Positions 25,898-34,287 of a stretch of 51,788 nucleotides of DNA are shown piece after piece. The notes beneath the pieces are model-generated. The model saw only the letters and a program-made list of their open reading frames with translations. It was not told where the DNA came from and made no database searches. Origin of the DNA: Bacillota bacterium (GTDB taxonomy: Bacteria > Bacillota > Bacilli > Alicyclobacillales > SLC66); contig JAJZCB010000014.1 in the NCBI GenBank assembly GCA_021846285.1, positions 1-51,788 on the forward strand, read 5' to 3'. The position numbers were made by a program, and so were the translations under genes. The stretch's first letter is position 1. Each line of letters starts with the position of its first letter.

Positions 25898-28381
25898 ATG
25901 AAAACACTTGACTTGGCAGGCGTATGGGCGCTGCTCCAATGTGAATCAGGGGAAATCGTGGAGGGCCTTGTTCCAGGAAGCGTTATGTTGGATCTGCTGC
26001 GGGCAGGTAAAATGGAAAACCCCTTTTATCGCGATCGTGAAGAGCGCGTGGCAGATGCGTACGCACGGCACAATTACCTGTATTCCCGAAAGTTCACGGT
26101 AGACAGCGAATTGTTGGACTGTGCGGCTGTGCTCCTTGTTTGTGAGGGGCTCGACACGTTGGCGGATGTACGGATCAATGGGCAACTGGTTGCCTCCACA
26201 GATAACATGCACAGGCGCTATGAGTGGAATGTGCGCCGCCATCTTGTAGCGGGTCGCAATGAAATCAGCGTATTGCTGCGTTCTCCGTTACCCCTGATGG
26301 AGGAACGTGAGCAAGCAGATCCGCTCTGGGGTGCGGCCGAAACCATCGCAGGGTTCACCCATATACGCAAAGGACATTTTATGTTTGGCTGGGATTGGGG
26401 TCCGCAGATACCTGATGCGGGGATCTGGCGACCGATCTATCTTCAGGGCATCAAGAGCGTACGGATCGCGGATGTCCAAGTGACGCAGCGACACGAAGGT
26501 GAGCAGGTCATGCTGGCTGTGCGCGTACAAGTTGATGTATTCGGTGAAGAGTTTGCTGCCGCTCAAGTGCGAATCACGGTGACTGCGCCAAATGGAGAGC
26601 ACATCGCACACGCCGTCAAGGCGGAGTTTGGGGAGGTACAGCATACTATCATCGTTGCTCAACCGCAGTTATGGTGGCCGAGGGGTTATGGCGACCAACC
26701 GCTGTACAACGTCAAAGTGGAATTACTGGCAAACTCAGGCGCAATCGATGAACGATCCCTTCGCCTCGGTCTGCGGACTATCCAACTGCGACGGGAAGCG
26801 GATCAGTGGGGTGAATCGTTTGAATTCGTTGTTAACGGAATCCCTATATTTATAAGAGGAGCCAACTACATTCCGGAAGACAACTTGCTTAGCAGATGCA
26901 GTCGCGAGCGCACAGAGCGGTTGCTCAGAGATGCTGAGGCGGCGAACTTCAACGCCCTGCGCGTCTGGGGCGGAGGCATCTATCCGGAGGACTACTTCTA
27001 TGATTTGTGCGACAAATTCGGACTGCTCGTATGGCAGGACTTCATGTTTGCCTGCGGGGTTTACCGTCTGACGCCGACGTTTGAAGCGACGGTGCGGCAG
27101 GAAGCGGTCGACAACATCCGGCGTATCCGTCACCATGCCAGCCTGTGTCTGTGGTGCGGCAACAATGAAATGGAGACGGCATGGGCAAATTGGGACATTC
27201 CCAAACCAGATGATTTGCGCGCTGATTACCTGCGTCTTTTTGAAGGGATTCTGCCGTCGATCGTGGCGGAACAGGATCCGCAAACTCCCTACTGGCCCTC
27301 GTCACCTTCCTCCGGCGGCGGCTTCGTTGTACCGAATGACCAACATCGCGGGGATGTTCATTACTGGGAGGTGTGGCACGCGCTCAAACCGTTCACAGAA
27401 TACCGCAAGTACCACTTTCGGTTTTGCTCAGAATTTGGCTTTCAATCGTTTCCAGGCGACAAGACGGTGCGTGAGTTTACTCTCCCTGAGGATCGCAACA
27501 TCTTTTCTTATGTGATGGAACGGCATCAGAAAAACGGCGACGCCAATGGCAAGATCCTATACTACCTTGCGCAAAATTTTAAGTATCCGCGAGACTTTTC
27601 CGCCGTGCTATACGCATCGCAGATTCTTCAGGCTGAAGCGATACGCTATGGCGTGGAACACTGGCGACGCAATCGGGGTCGCTGCATGGGGTCGATCTAC
27701 TGGCAGCTCAATGACTGCTGGCCGGTGGCCTCGTGGTCCAGCATTGATAGTGCGGGGAGATGGAAAGCGCTACACTATTTTGCCAAACGTTTCTACATCC
27801 CAGTGCTGTTATCTGCGCAGGAAGATGGCACTACCGTTAGGCTATGCGTGACAAACGATACTAGAGAGACCGTACGCGGCGAAGTCGTCTGGCGCTTGCG
27901 CGATGAGTACTCGCGTGTGCAAACTTACGGTCAAGAGTCAGTCACTGTGTCCGCACTGACAGTTGAGCAACTGTCTGCGCTTGACTTTGCGGGTCAACTG
28001 ACCACTGACCGCGCACGGCGTTCCACTTACTTCGAATATGCGCTGCGCGTGAACGGAGAGCACGTCAGCGGGGGAACGGTCCTTTTTGTTCCGACAAAGC
28101 ATTTTACATTTGTGCCACCGAAGGTTGCGATAGCCGTGACAGAGACGCCTGACCACTTTTCCCTAACGATCACCGCGCAGGCTTTTGCCAAGTTTGTGGA
28201 ACTGGAGTTGAGCGTCGAGGACGCACAGTTTAGTGACAACTACTTTGATATTTCGGCAGGTGAGATTACGACGATCACAGTGGCAAAAACATCGCTTTCC
28301 ACAGTGTTGACGTTGGCAGAATTCCGTAATCAGTTGCGGGTGCGCAGCGTCTATGATCTGGATGCCATCGTCGATGTATGA
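25898..28381 (+). CDS. GH2 beta-mannosidase
   Basis: An 827-residue enzyme with the full beta-mannosidase architecture: N-terminal sugar-binding sandwich (LVPGSVMLDLLRAGKMENPF), HFMFGWDWGPQIPDAGIWRP, Ig-like domain with LWWPRGYGDQPLYNV, then the TIM barrel. The acid/base Glu424 is in LWCGNNEMET and the nucleophile Glu512 in FRFCSEFGFQSFP; the C-terminal Ig-like modules are present. It releases beta-linked mannose from the non-reducing end. ATG at 25898 follows GAGGAG eight bases upstream. No signal peptide. It is probably co-transcribed with the AraC-like gene. The match to known beta-mannosidases is closer than that of the other GH2 in the locus. Confidence 0.92.
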   Translation: MKTLDLAGVWALLQCESGEIVEGLVPGSVMLDLLRAGKMENPFYRDREERVADAYARHNYLYSRKFTVDSELLDCAAVLLVCEGLDTLADVRINGQLVASTDNMHRRYEWNVRRHLVAGRNEISVLLRSPLPLMEEREQADPLWGAAETIAGFTHIRKGHFMFGWDWGPQIPDAGIWRPIYLQGIKSVRIADVQVTQRHEGEQVMLAVRVQVDVFGEEFAAAQVRITVTAPNGEHIAHAVKAEFGEVQHTIIVAQPQLWWPRGYGDQPLYNVKVELLANSGAIDERSLRLGLRTIQLRREADQWGESFEFVVNGIPIFIRGANYIPEDNLLSRCSRERTERLLRDAEAANFNALRVWGGGIYPEDYFYDLCDKFGLLVWQDFMFACGVYRLTPTFEATVRQEAVDNIRRIRHHASLCLWCGNNEMETAWANWDIPKPDDLRADYLRLFEGILPSIVAEQDPQTPYWPSSPSSGGGFVVPNDQHRGDVHYWEVWHALKPFTEYRKYHFRFCSEFGFQSFPGDKTVREFTLPEDRNIFSYVMERHQKNGDANGKILYYLAQNFKYPRDFSAVLYASQILQAEAIRYGVEHWRRNRGRCMGSIYWQLNDCWPVASWSSIDSAGRWKALHYFAKRFYIPVLLSAQEDGTTVRLCVTNDTRETVRGEVVWRLRDEYSRVQTYGQESVTVSALTVEQLSALDFAGQLTTDRARRSTYFEYALRVNGEHVSGGTVLFVPTKHFTFVPPKVAIAVTETPDHFSLTITAQAFAKFVELELSVEDAQFSDNYFDISAGEITTITVAKTSLSTVLTLAEFRNQLRVRSVYDLDAIVDV

Positions 28382-28421
28382 ACAACCAGCGAGCAGATTC
28401 CACCGAATATCACAGTTCTCC

Positions 28422-29339
28422 TTACGCGGCGGCGTCGGGCTGCACAGGACCCGAAGACTGGGCGGCAAACAGCGCAGATTGATTGGCCACAAACACTCCT
28501 GCTAAAATCAGAACGCCCCCGATGATTTGCGATCGTTGAATCGGATCGTGAAGCAGAAAGTGCCCGAGGAGAATCGCAATAAAAGGCGGCACATTCATAA
28601 ACATAGCGGCAGTGCCGGCGCCAAGAACCGCCACGCCGCGATTCCACCAGAAACTGGCCATCCCCTGAGCGATGATGCCGGCCGCCGCCAGGATGCCCCA
28701 CATGACCAGACTGTGGCTCACCTCAGACTGGCCAAGCAATGCTTCGCCTCCGGCTGCCGGCGCCATTAAGACTGCGCCCAGAACAGTTGAAAAGATCGTA
28801 ACCGCAAACGACGACATAGATTTGGCAAGACCGCGCACAAAGATAATGCTGACAGAGAGAGCAAGCATAGCGACAATCAGATTCAAATCGCCAGGAGATG
28901 CGTGCAGCCCGCCGCCAGTCCCTACGATGACAACGATGCCTGTCAACCCGAGGATCACACCCGCCAGTCTCGCGGTCGTGAACGTCACCTTATAAATCAT
29001 TCGTTCGAGCAAAATGGTCGCCACAGGAGTTAACCCGATAATCAGCGACGCATTGGCCGCCGTAGAATGACGCAGACCTGTAAAGTAGAAGATTTGATTC
29101 AACAGTGTTCCAAACACCCCAACTCCTGCAAGGAGCAGCCACTCCCGCTTCGTAGGCCGGCGCAATCCGCGCGTTTGAAATGCCGCCGCGAGCAACAATA
29201 ACGTGGTCATGCACAGTCGTGCAAACGAAAGAAAAATCGGCGAAAATCCTCCCAACAAGTACGCGCTTGCCACGTAATTGCAGCCCCATAACACACTGAC
29301 GCCCAATAACCCGAGAAAAGCTGACTTCTGCACTGACAT
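28422..29339 (-). CDS. DMT-superfamily (EamA) transporter
   Basis: A 305-residue membrane protein with ten predicted helices in two EamA repeats (first starting GLLGVSVLWGCNYVASA, second around the GVILGLTGIVVIVG segment). Members export amino acids, nucleotides or metabolites; the substrate is unknown. ATG at 29339 has GGAG eight bases upstream. It lies 60 bases after the dehydrogenase gene on the same strand and is convergent with the GH2 gene, with a 40-base gap and no clear terminator. Confidence 0.88.
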   Translation of the reverse strand: MSVQKSAFLGLLGVSVLWGCNYVASAYLLGGFSPIFLSFARLCMTTLLLLAAAFQTRGLRRPTKREWLLLAGVGVFGTLLNQIFYFTGLRHSTAANASLIIGLTPVATILLERMIYKVTFTTARLAGVILGLTGIVVIVGTGGGLHASPGDLNLIVAMLALSVSIIFVRGLAKSMSSFAVTIFSTVLGAVLMAPAAGGEALLGQSEVSHSLVMWGILAAAGIIAQGMASFWWNRGVAVLGAGTAAMFMNVPPFIAILLGHFLLHDPIQRSQIIGGVLILAGVFVANQSALFAAQSSGPVQPDAAA

Positions 29340-29398
29340 TTCACACACTCCGTTAGCCCATCTTGCTGGCGTTCTGCTTTGCCGTCCTTAAGAGAACT

Positions 29399-30277
29399 CT
29401 ACTTATCTATGAGTTTGTACAACGCTTGGGTTCCGCTTTCGCCCTCGCCCATCTCAGCCAGTTGTTCATAGAGAGACTCTGCGAGGGACAGCCCCGGAGT
29501 TTGCAGTCCCATTTCCTTTGCCGATTCCAACGCTATCCGCATATCTTTGATAAAGTGCTTGACATAGAAACCGGGATCAAAGTCATGGTTGATGATCCTG
29601 GGGCCGAGGTTGCTCAACGACCAACTCCCCGCGGCGCCCGTTTCGATACTCTTTAGAACCGTTATAGGGTCTAACCCTGATCTTCTGGCGTAAACCAATG
29701 CCTCACATACGCCGATCATGTTGGATGCAATGGCAATCTGGTTGCACATTTTCGTGTGCTGCCCGGAACCGGCTGCACCTTGGTACACGATGTTCTTCCC
29801 CATCGCCAGAAATATCGGACGCATCGTCTCGAAAACTTCTCTGTCTCCACCTGCCATGATGGACAGCGTCGCTTCCCGCGCCCCAATGTCACCACCTGAA
29901 ACCGGAGCATCCAAAGAATAAAGCCGCCGCTTCTTCGCCTCTTCATAAATGCGTTTAGCGAGAGACGGACTCGAAGTGGTCATGTCCACCAGATACGCGC
30001 CGGGGTTCGCGTGACTGACGATTCCTTGGTCGTGTAGATAGATCTCTTCCACATCTCTGGGGTATCCAACCATGGTAATGACCACATTGACTTTTTTCAC
30101 CAGATCCGCAACGCTGTCATGCCACTTAGCGCCAAGACCAATCACCTTCTCGGCTTTTGATTTCGTTCGGCTGTAAATATGCACGTTATAGCCCGAACGG
30201 ATCAAATTGCTAACCATTCCATTCCCCATGACTCCTATTCCTACAAAGCCAATGGTCACACTGCTCGAATCCAGCAT
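29399..30277 (-). CDS. NAD(P)-dependent beta-hydroxyacid dehydrogenase (3-hydroxyisobutyrate dehydrogenase family)
   Basis: A 292-residue protein with the Rossmann motif GFVGIGVMGNGM at residues 10-21, DAPVSGGDIGAREATL at about 123-138 as substrate loop, and the catalytic Lys176 in GSGQHTKMCNQ. The family includes 3-hydroxyisobutyrate dehydrogenase and tartronate semialdehyde (2-hydroxy-3-oxopropionate) reductase; these cannot be separated by eye. ATG at 30277 follows GAGGGGGA. It may be co-transcribed with the DMT transporter. A link to sugar-acid catabolism is possible but not shown. Confidence 0.88.
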   Translation of the reverse strand: MLDSSSVTIGFVGIGVMGNGMVSNLIRSGYNVHIYSRTKSKAEKVIGLGAKWHDSVADLVKKVNVVITMVGYPRDVEEIYLHDQGIVSHANPGAYLVDMTTSSPSLAKRIYEEAKKRRLYSLDAPVSGGDIGAREATLSIMAGGDREVFETMRPIFLAMGKNIVYQGAAGSGQHTKMCNQIAIASNMIGVCEALVYARRSGLDPITVLKSIETGAAGSWSLSNLGPRIINHDFDPGFYVKHFIKDMRIALESAKEMGLQTPGLSLAESLYEQLAEMGEGESGTQALYKLIDK

Positions 30278-30365
30278 TTGTCGTCCCCCTCATCAGGAAT
30301 GAGACCAGTCTCGCCGTCTCCCCGTCTCTTCTGCCGCGCAAGGAGCGACCTCCAGCTTTGTACAC

Positions 30366-32276
30366 CTATTGTATTAAACCATTGCTTGAGGAAGGAACCA
30401 AGACATGCGTGTCGTTAAAGCTGACCGTATTCGTGACGAATTCATCTGAAATCATCGAATTGACAGCTTGATCGCCACCGTTCCACGTCGGATCAAGAAG
30501 TATCCAACTCGTGCCATTCCAAGCCTGCACCCACGCATGCGCATCTAGTGGATTTTTGGACAATGCATTTGGCGTTGTCCAAGCGCTGTTGGCGAGGCCC
30601 CCTAAAAATTCTGTGGGGATGCCCACCGATTGCAAAAGCGAGGCGGTCAGTGATGCGTAGTCTTGACAGACCCCCGATCCCGAGTTCAAAGCGGATAGAT
30701 TATCTTGATAATAGTAGTTCGTCGCGCTCTGCAGTTCCGCTTTATTGTATAGGATAGACTCGCTGACGTAGTTCGAGATCGCCTCAACCGCCGTGTTGAT
30801 GGATGGTGAATTTTCGAGCAGGGTGGCGGCGATGGCGTTGAATTCAGGACTCATGTTGTAATCCCCTTGCGTGGAGGACAGCAGCGCCGCGCGCAGAACC
30901 GTGGGCGCGGGGCCGGATACATTGACACTGTATGAGCTATTCGGAACGGTATACCCGGTACCTGTTTGATCAGACACCGTTACAGTTTTCAGGAAGTTGG
31001 GGAATAAGGTGACCAGGACCGATCCCGTGAATGGTGAACGGACTAGCCCAGAAAACACTCCATGAACGACCGGCAATCGGTAATCCCAAAAAGACTGCGT
31101 CTTGTTGCGATTGTTGTACAGGAGCACGGTGATCGACGACAACGGTCGCGTGGTGGCGCCACTGATCGGAATCCAGCCGCCCGCTGCCGCGCCCTTCAAG
31201 TATGTGAGTCCGGCATGCGTGCTCTGAGGGGCTGCCGGTAATCCCATCGGAAGCGACAGAACTCCTGTGTACTTTGTGGGCAAGGTAAAGGGTGTGCTCG
31301 ATAGTCGACTTTGCCCCACAGTGATTACGAGCGGAACGCTGTAGACTCCGTTGTATTTCGCCTGAATGGTGTAGATTCCCGGGGCGCTTGCGACAAAGTC
31401 CGCTTTGGCGATTTGCCGATTGTTGTTTCCCATCGTCCATTCCGAAGCTCCAGGTGTGATTGTAGCGTCCAAACTGTTGACATACCACGATGTATTTTGA
31501 TCAACAACGTCCGTACCGTTCGTATAGGCGAATAGATACAGGGTTTGATTCGGTTGTACCTGGAGCAGGGGTGTTCCAATCCCCGTTGTGGCAGGATTGT
31601 TGGTTTGCGCCGATACATAGAACGACTCTGAAGCCCGTCGCCAAAACCCACTGTCGTTCGTCGCGGCATTAGCGAGAGCCACGGTGGGAACCACCTGCCC
31701 ATCTATAGTGAGCGGAGAGTTCGGTGTGGTTGCCGTCGTGCTGCCCGACGCGCTCGAGCCATTGCCGGTTTGAGATGAACTCCCGGTTCCGGCTGGGGCT
31801 TCGGTCAGGTTCCAGATCCCGTTTGCCCACGTACTCGTCAAATTGATGTAACTCATAGCCTGCATGATATACCAAATAGGCATGAAGGTTGTATATACGC
31901 CAGTGGTTGGATCTGCACGAACCAAAGTGGGCGCATTTTCCACACGAACCCCATTCACATCGATGCCTGTCAACCCATTTGCAGCTATACCTTGCGGGGT
32001 TACTGAAGTCGGTCCTGTGATCGCCCACTGATGTGTTAATCCGTTCCATGTCGCGGAGATTCCAAGGTTTTTTAACGCTTGCATGACGTACCAAATGGGC
32101 ATGTAGGTTGTACCGTCATGCACAAAACTGTAAGGATGCGACAGGCTTTGACCGTTGATGTCGATCTCACGCTGCGTCATCGTTGTAGCCGCCGTCTGCG
32201 CGAACGCCACCGAACAGGGAGCAACCCCTAAAACGACCGCCAATGCTATGCCAGTTGTCCTTCTGCGTCTCTTCAT
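30366..32276 (-). CDS. Secreted transglutaminase-like protein with copper-amine-oxidase-type stalk repeats
   Basis: A 636-residue precursor with signal peptide (MKRRRRTTGIALAVVLG, ending near AFAQ). Two stalk repeats follow, each centred on TYMPIWYVMQAL or TFMPIWYIMQAM (about residues 58 and 130), of the type found in copper amine oxidase N-terminal-like domains of Firmicutes. A Ser/Thr/Gly-rich linker and middle beta domains lead to a transglutaminase core with Cys537 (GSGVCQDYASL), His580 (DAHAWVQAW) and Asp595 (LLDPTWNG). Such cores act as proteases, amidases or crosslinkers at the cell surface. ATG at 32276 follows GAGGGAG. No neighbour clearly shares its job. Confidence 0.85.
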   Translation of the reverse strand: MKRRRRTTGIALAVVLGVAPCSVAFAQTAATTMTQREIDINGQSLSHPYSFVHDGTTYMPIWYVMQALKNLGISATWNGLTHQWAITGPTSVTPQGIAANGLTGIDVNGVRVENAPTLVRADPTTGVYTTFMPIWYIMQAMSYINLTSTWANGIWNLTEAPAGTGSSSQTGNGSSASGSTTATTPNSPLTIDGQVVPTVALANAATNDSGFWRRASESFYVSAQTNNPATTGIGTPLLQVQPNQTLYLFAYTNGTDVVDQNTSWYVNSLDATITPGASEWTMGNNNRQIAKADFVASAPGIYTIQAKYNGVYSVPLVITVGQSRLSSTPFTLPTKYTGVLSLPMGLPAAPQSTHAGLTYLKGAAAGGWIPISGATTRPLSSITVLLYNNRNKTQSFWDYRLPVVHGVFSGLVRSPFTGSVLVTLFPNFLKTVTVSDQTGTGYTVPNSSYSVNVSGPAPTVLRAALLSSTQGDYNMSPEFNAIAATLLENSPSINTAVEAISNYVSESILYNKAELQSATNYYYQDNLSALNSGSGVCQDYASLTASLLQSVGIPTEFLGGLANSAWTTPNALSKNPLDAHAWVQAWNGTSWILLDPTWNGGDQAVNSMISDEFVTNTVSFNDTHVLVPSSSNGLIQ

Positions 32277-32319
32277 TCATCTCCCTCGATCCATAGGATA
32301 GTATAATACAAGAGAAGGG

Positions 32320-32352
32320 TACAAAAATAGCCCCTCCTGTAGGCGACGCTGA
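32320..32352 (-). terminator. Possible terminator after the CE7 esterase gene
   Basis: On the minus strand, AGCGTCGCCT and AGGGGCT can form an imperfect stem, followed by ATTTTTG. It lies about 20-50 bases after the CE7 stop and before the start region of the transglutaminase-like gene. The stem is short and bulged, so this is tentative. Confidence 0.35.
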
Positions 32353-32371
32353 TTCCGTCTTCCTGTCTTCT

Positions 32372-33331
32372 CTACCCCTTTAATCGTTGGCGCAGATAGG
32401 CCAGTTTTTCCGTTTGAAAAGATGGGATGTATTCGTGACCGAAGTAACGGTACACGCGAATCTCTTTTTCCGTTTGCAGATGATTATAGACTGCAAATAC
32501 GGTGGAAGGCGGCGTAATCTCATCCACCAGCCCGATCGCCGTCAGTACGGAACAGCGAATCCATCCGGCTAGATTCATGACGTCGTGGTAGGACAGAGTT
32601 GCCATCGCCCGCTCTTCGACCGAGGCGTCGCCATTGCGCCGAAAGAACTCATTGATCTCCAAATACGGCCCTTTAGGGGCCACATCGACAGCGCGCCGAA
32701 AATGACTGAGGTAGGGATACTCCGCCACGGCGACGCGCGGGATGTCTGACAAGGCAGCGGCCGCAAGCGTCAAGGCCCCGCCTTGACTCCCTCCCGTCAC
32801 GCCGATGCGGTCGCGACGCACTTCCGGCATCTCCGCCAACACCTCCAGAGCGCGGATGGCGTCCATGTATACGCCTCGGTAATAATAAGTCTCCTTGTGG
32901 AGAATTCCCTTAGTCATCCAGCCCGCATAGTGCCCCTCGGGGCTCACCATGGTATCCTCGCTGCCATATTGCCCGCGCGTCTGCATGCCGAATGTCGCGT
33001 ATCCGTGCAGCGCGAAGTTCACGATGTCATGAATGCCGCCGTCAAAACTGTAATTATATCCGTGATAAACAACCAGTCCGGGGTGCGGACCCGCACCTTC
33101 CGGCGCCGCGTACCAACCCCGAATGCGCGCCCCTTGAAAACCCCGATAGGAGAGTTCGTAGAGACGCACCCCATCGACCGGGTATTCCTGCTTGCGCACT
33201 TCCACGTAAAGCGGCTCCGCTTGCGCCTCGCGCTTGCTGTTCGCCCAAAAAGAGTCGAAATCATCTTGCCTGGTTAATTCCGGTCGATACGCCCGCAATT
33301 GGTCAAGGGGCCAATCATAGGGTTGCGCCAT
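32372..33331 (-). CDS. CE7 acetyl esterase (acetylxylan esterase / cephalosporin-C deacetylase family)
   Basis: A 319-residue CE7 alpha/beta hydrolase. Seen are the family RGQ motif (MQTRGQYGSED, about residue 119), the nucleophile elbow GVTGGSQGGAL with Ser182, Asp270 in GLVDEITPP, and His299 in YFGHEYIP. CE7 enzymes are hexameric cytoplasmic esterases that deacetylate short imported sugar oligomers, which suits this glycan-degrading neighbourhood although the gene is outside the main operon. ATG at 33331 has GGGAGGG about nine bases upstream, better than the in-frame ATG at 33373. Confidence 0.9.
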   Translation of the reverse strand: MAQPYDWPLDQLRAYRPELTRQDDFDSFWANSKREAQAEPLYVEVRKQEYPVDGVRLYELSYRGFQGARIRGWYAAPEGAGPHPGLVVYHGYNYSFDGGIHDIVNFALHGYATFGMQTRGQYGSEDTMVSPEGHYAGWMTKGILHKETYYYRGVYMDAIRALEVLAEMPEVRRDRIGVTGGSQGGALTLAAAALSDIPRVAVAEYPYLSHFRRAVDVAPKGPYLEINEFFRRNGDASVEERAMATLSYHDVMNLAGWIRCSVLTAIGLVDEITPPSTVFAVYNHLQTEKEIRVYRYFGHEYIPSFQTEKLAYLRQRLKG

Positions 33332-33411
33332 CCGGGTTTTCCCTCCCCCCAAATATTGCATGCGATATTTCATAACTAACGGTTCCTATCTCGTTGCTAT
33401 CTGATATGTTC

Positions 33412-33440
33412 AGTGTAGATGACCTGCTTACCCATATCAA
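33412..33440 (-). promoter_or_regulatory. Probable promoter of the CE7 esterase gene
   Basis: Minus-strand TTGATA (33440-33435), a 17-base spacer and TACACT (33417-33412) lie about 80 bases upstream of the esterase start. The -10 is four of six matches. Confidence 0.4.
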
Positions 33441-33489
33441 GTGCAGCAGAGATCCACCGCAGGAGACGCCCCACACCCCTGGTCAAGGA

Positions 33490-33518
33490 TTGCGCCCTGT
33501 GCATGACAGGTATATTGT
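33490..33518 (+). promoter_or_regulatory. Promoter ahead of the ABC/MarR remnant
   Basis: TTGCGC (33490-33495), a 17-base spacer and TATTGT (33513-33518) precede the remnant by about 40 bases. Directly downstream, TATAGCTAACCTAATC contains TAGCTA-like half sites similar to MarR-type operators; the operator call is speculative. Confidence 0.4.
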
Positions 33519-33556
33519 ATAGCTAACCTAATCATTATCGTGGAGGTGAAAGTGGC

Positions 33557-33979
33557 ATGGGAATGCCGATGGAACGCGGCGGCGGAGGATCCGGGATGTG
33601 GGGGGCGCACAACTGGCAGATGCGGGAGTTGGCCAAGTCGGAGAAACTCGACTGGCTCATCTTGCGACGGGCGCTCGCCGCATTTGTGCCTTATTGGGGG
33701 AACGCCATCCTCGTGTCGCTGGTCCTGCTCGCCACAGCGGTGGGCGGCGTCATCCCGGCCTATTTGACACAACGCATCATTGACGACGGAATCCTGCGCA
33801 GTCAACTCTTCGTGGTGATCGAACTGACACTGTTTCTCATCCTCGTCGCGGTGGGAACGGGTTTGCTTGGCGTGTTGCAGACATGGCTGAGCAACCTGAT
33901 TGCGCAGGATGTCATGGCGGATTACGTTATCTCAAACGCGCCGAACATTGCGCCATTGGACAATTGGCGGAGCGCATGA
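33557..33979 (+). pseudogene. N-terminal fragment of an ABC-type exporter
   Basis: The reading frame starts at ATG 33557 after a strong GGAGGTGAAAG site. It encodes a glycine-rich start, a helix pair (AILVSLVLLATAVGGVIPAYL; FVVIELTLFLILVAVG) and LQTWLSNLIAQDVM, which matches the first membrane domain of half-size ABC exporters. After about residue 120 (base 33916) the homology stops and the frame runs through sequence that, in another frame, encodes a MarR regulator. About 450 residues, including the whole ATPase domain, are missing. It is a deletion or rearrangement remnant with intact expression signals. Confidence 0.8.
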
Positions 33980-34236
33980 ATGTGCGCCCGAGCACGATGT
34001 CGCAAATGCTTGATCGACTCGAAAAAGAACACTGGGTCACGCGTTCGCTGGCGCCAGACGATTCCAGGGTACGTCTGGTTCAACTGACCGAGCCAGGGTT
34101 GTCGTTCATTCGCACCGTGGAAGCGGTCTGGCAGGAGCGACTCGTGGCGCCTTTTTCGACTTTGACCCAGCATGAACAGACGACGCTGGTGGAGTTGCTC
34201 CACAAATTGGCGGACGCTGCCAAGATTGACCGATGA
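33919..34236 (+). pseudogene. C-terminal fragment of a MarR-family regulator
   Basis: From about base 33919 the frame reads LRYLKRAEHCAIGQLAERM, then RPSTMSQMLDRLEKEHWV and DDSRVRLVQLTEPG, the winged helix-turn-helix of MarR proteins, to a stop at 34236. The N-terminal dimerisation helices are absent. An ATG at 33883 in this frame lies in exporter sequence and gives unrelated N-terminal residues. The join with the exporter fragment is at about 33916-33922. MarR regulators often control adjacent multidrug exporters, so one event probably removed the middle of a former pair. Confidence 0.8.
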
Positions 34237-34287
34237 GCTGTCGTGAGCCATTTTGCCTGAAATGAGTTCCTATCGGTTTGTAGTGGT

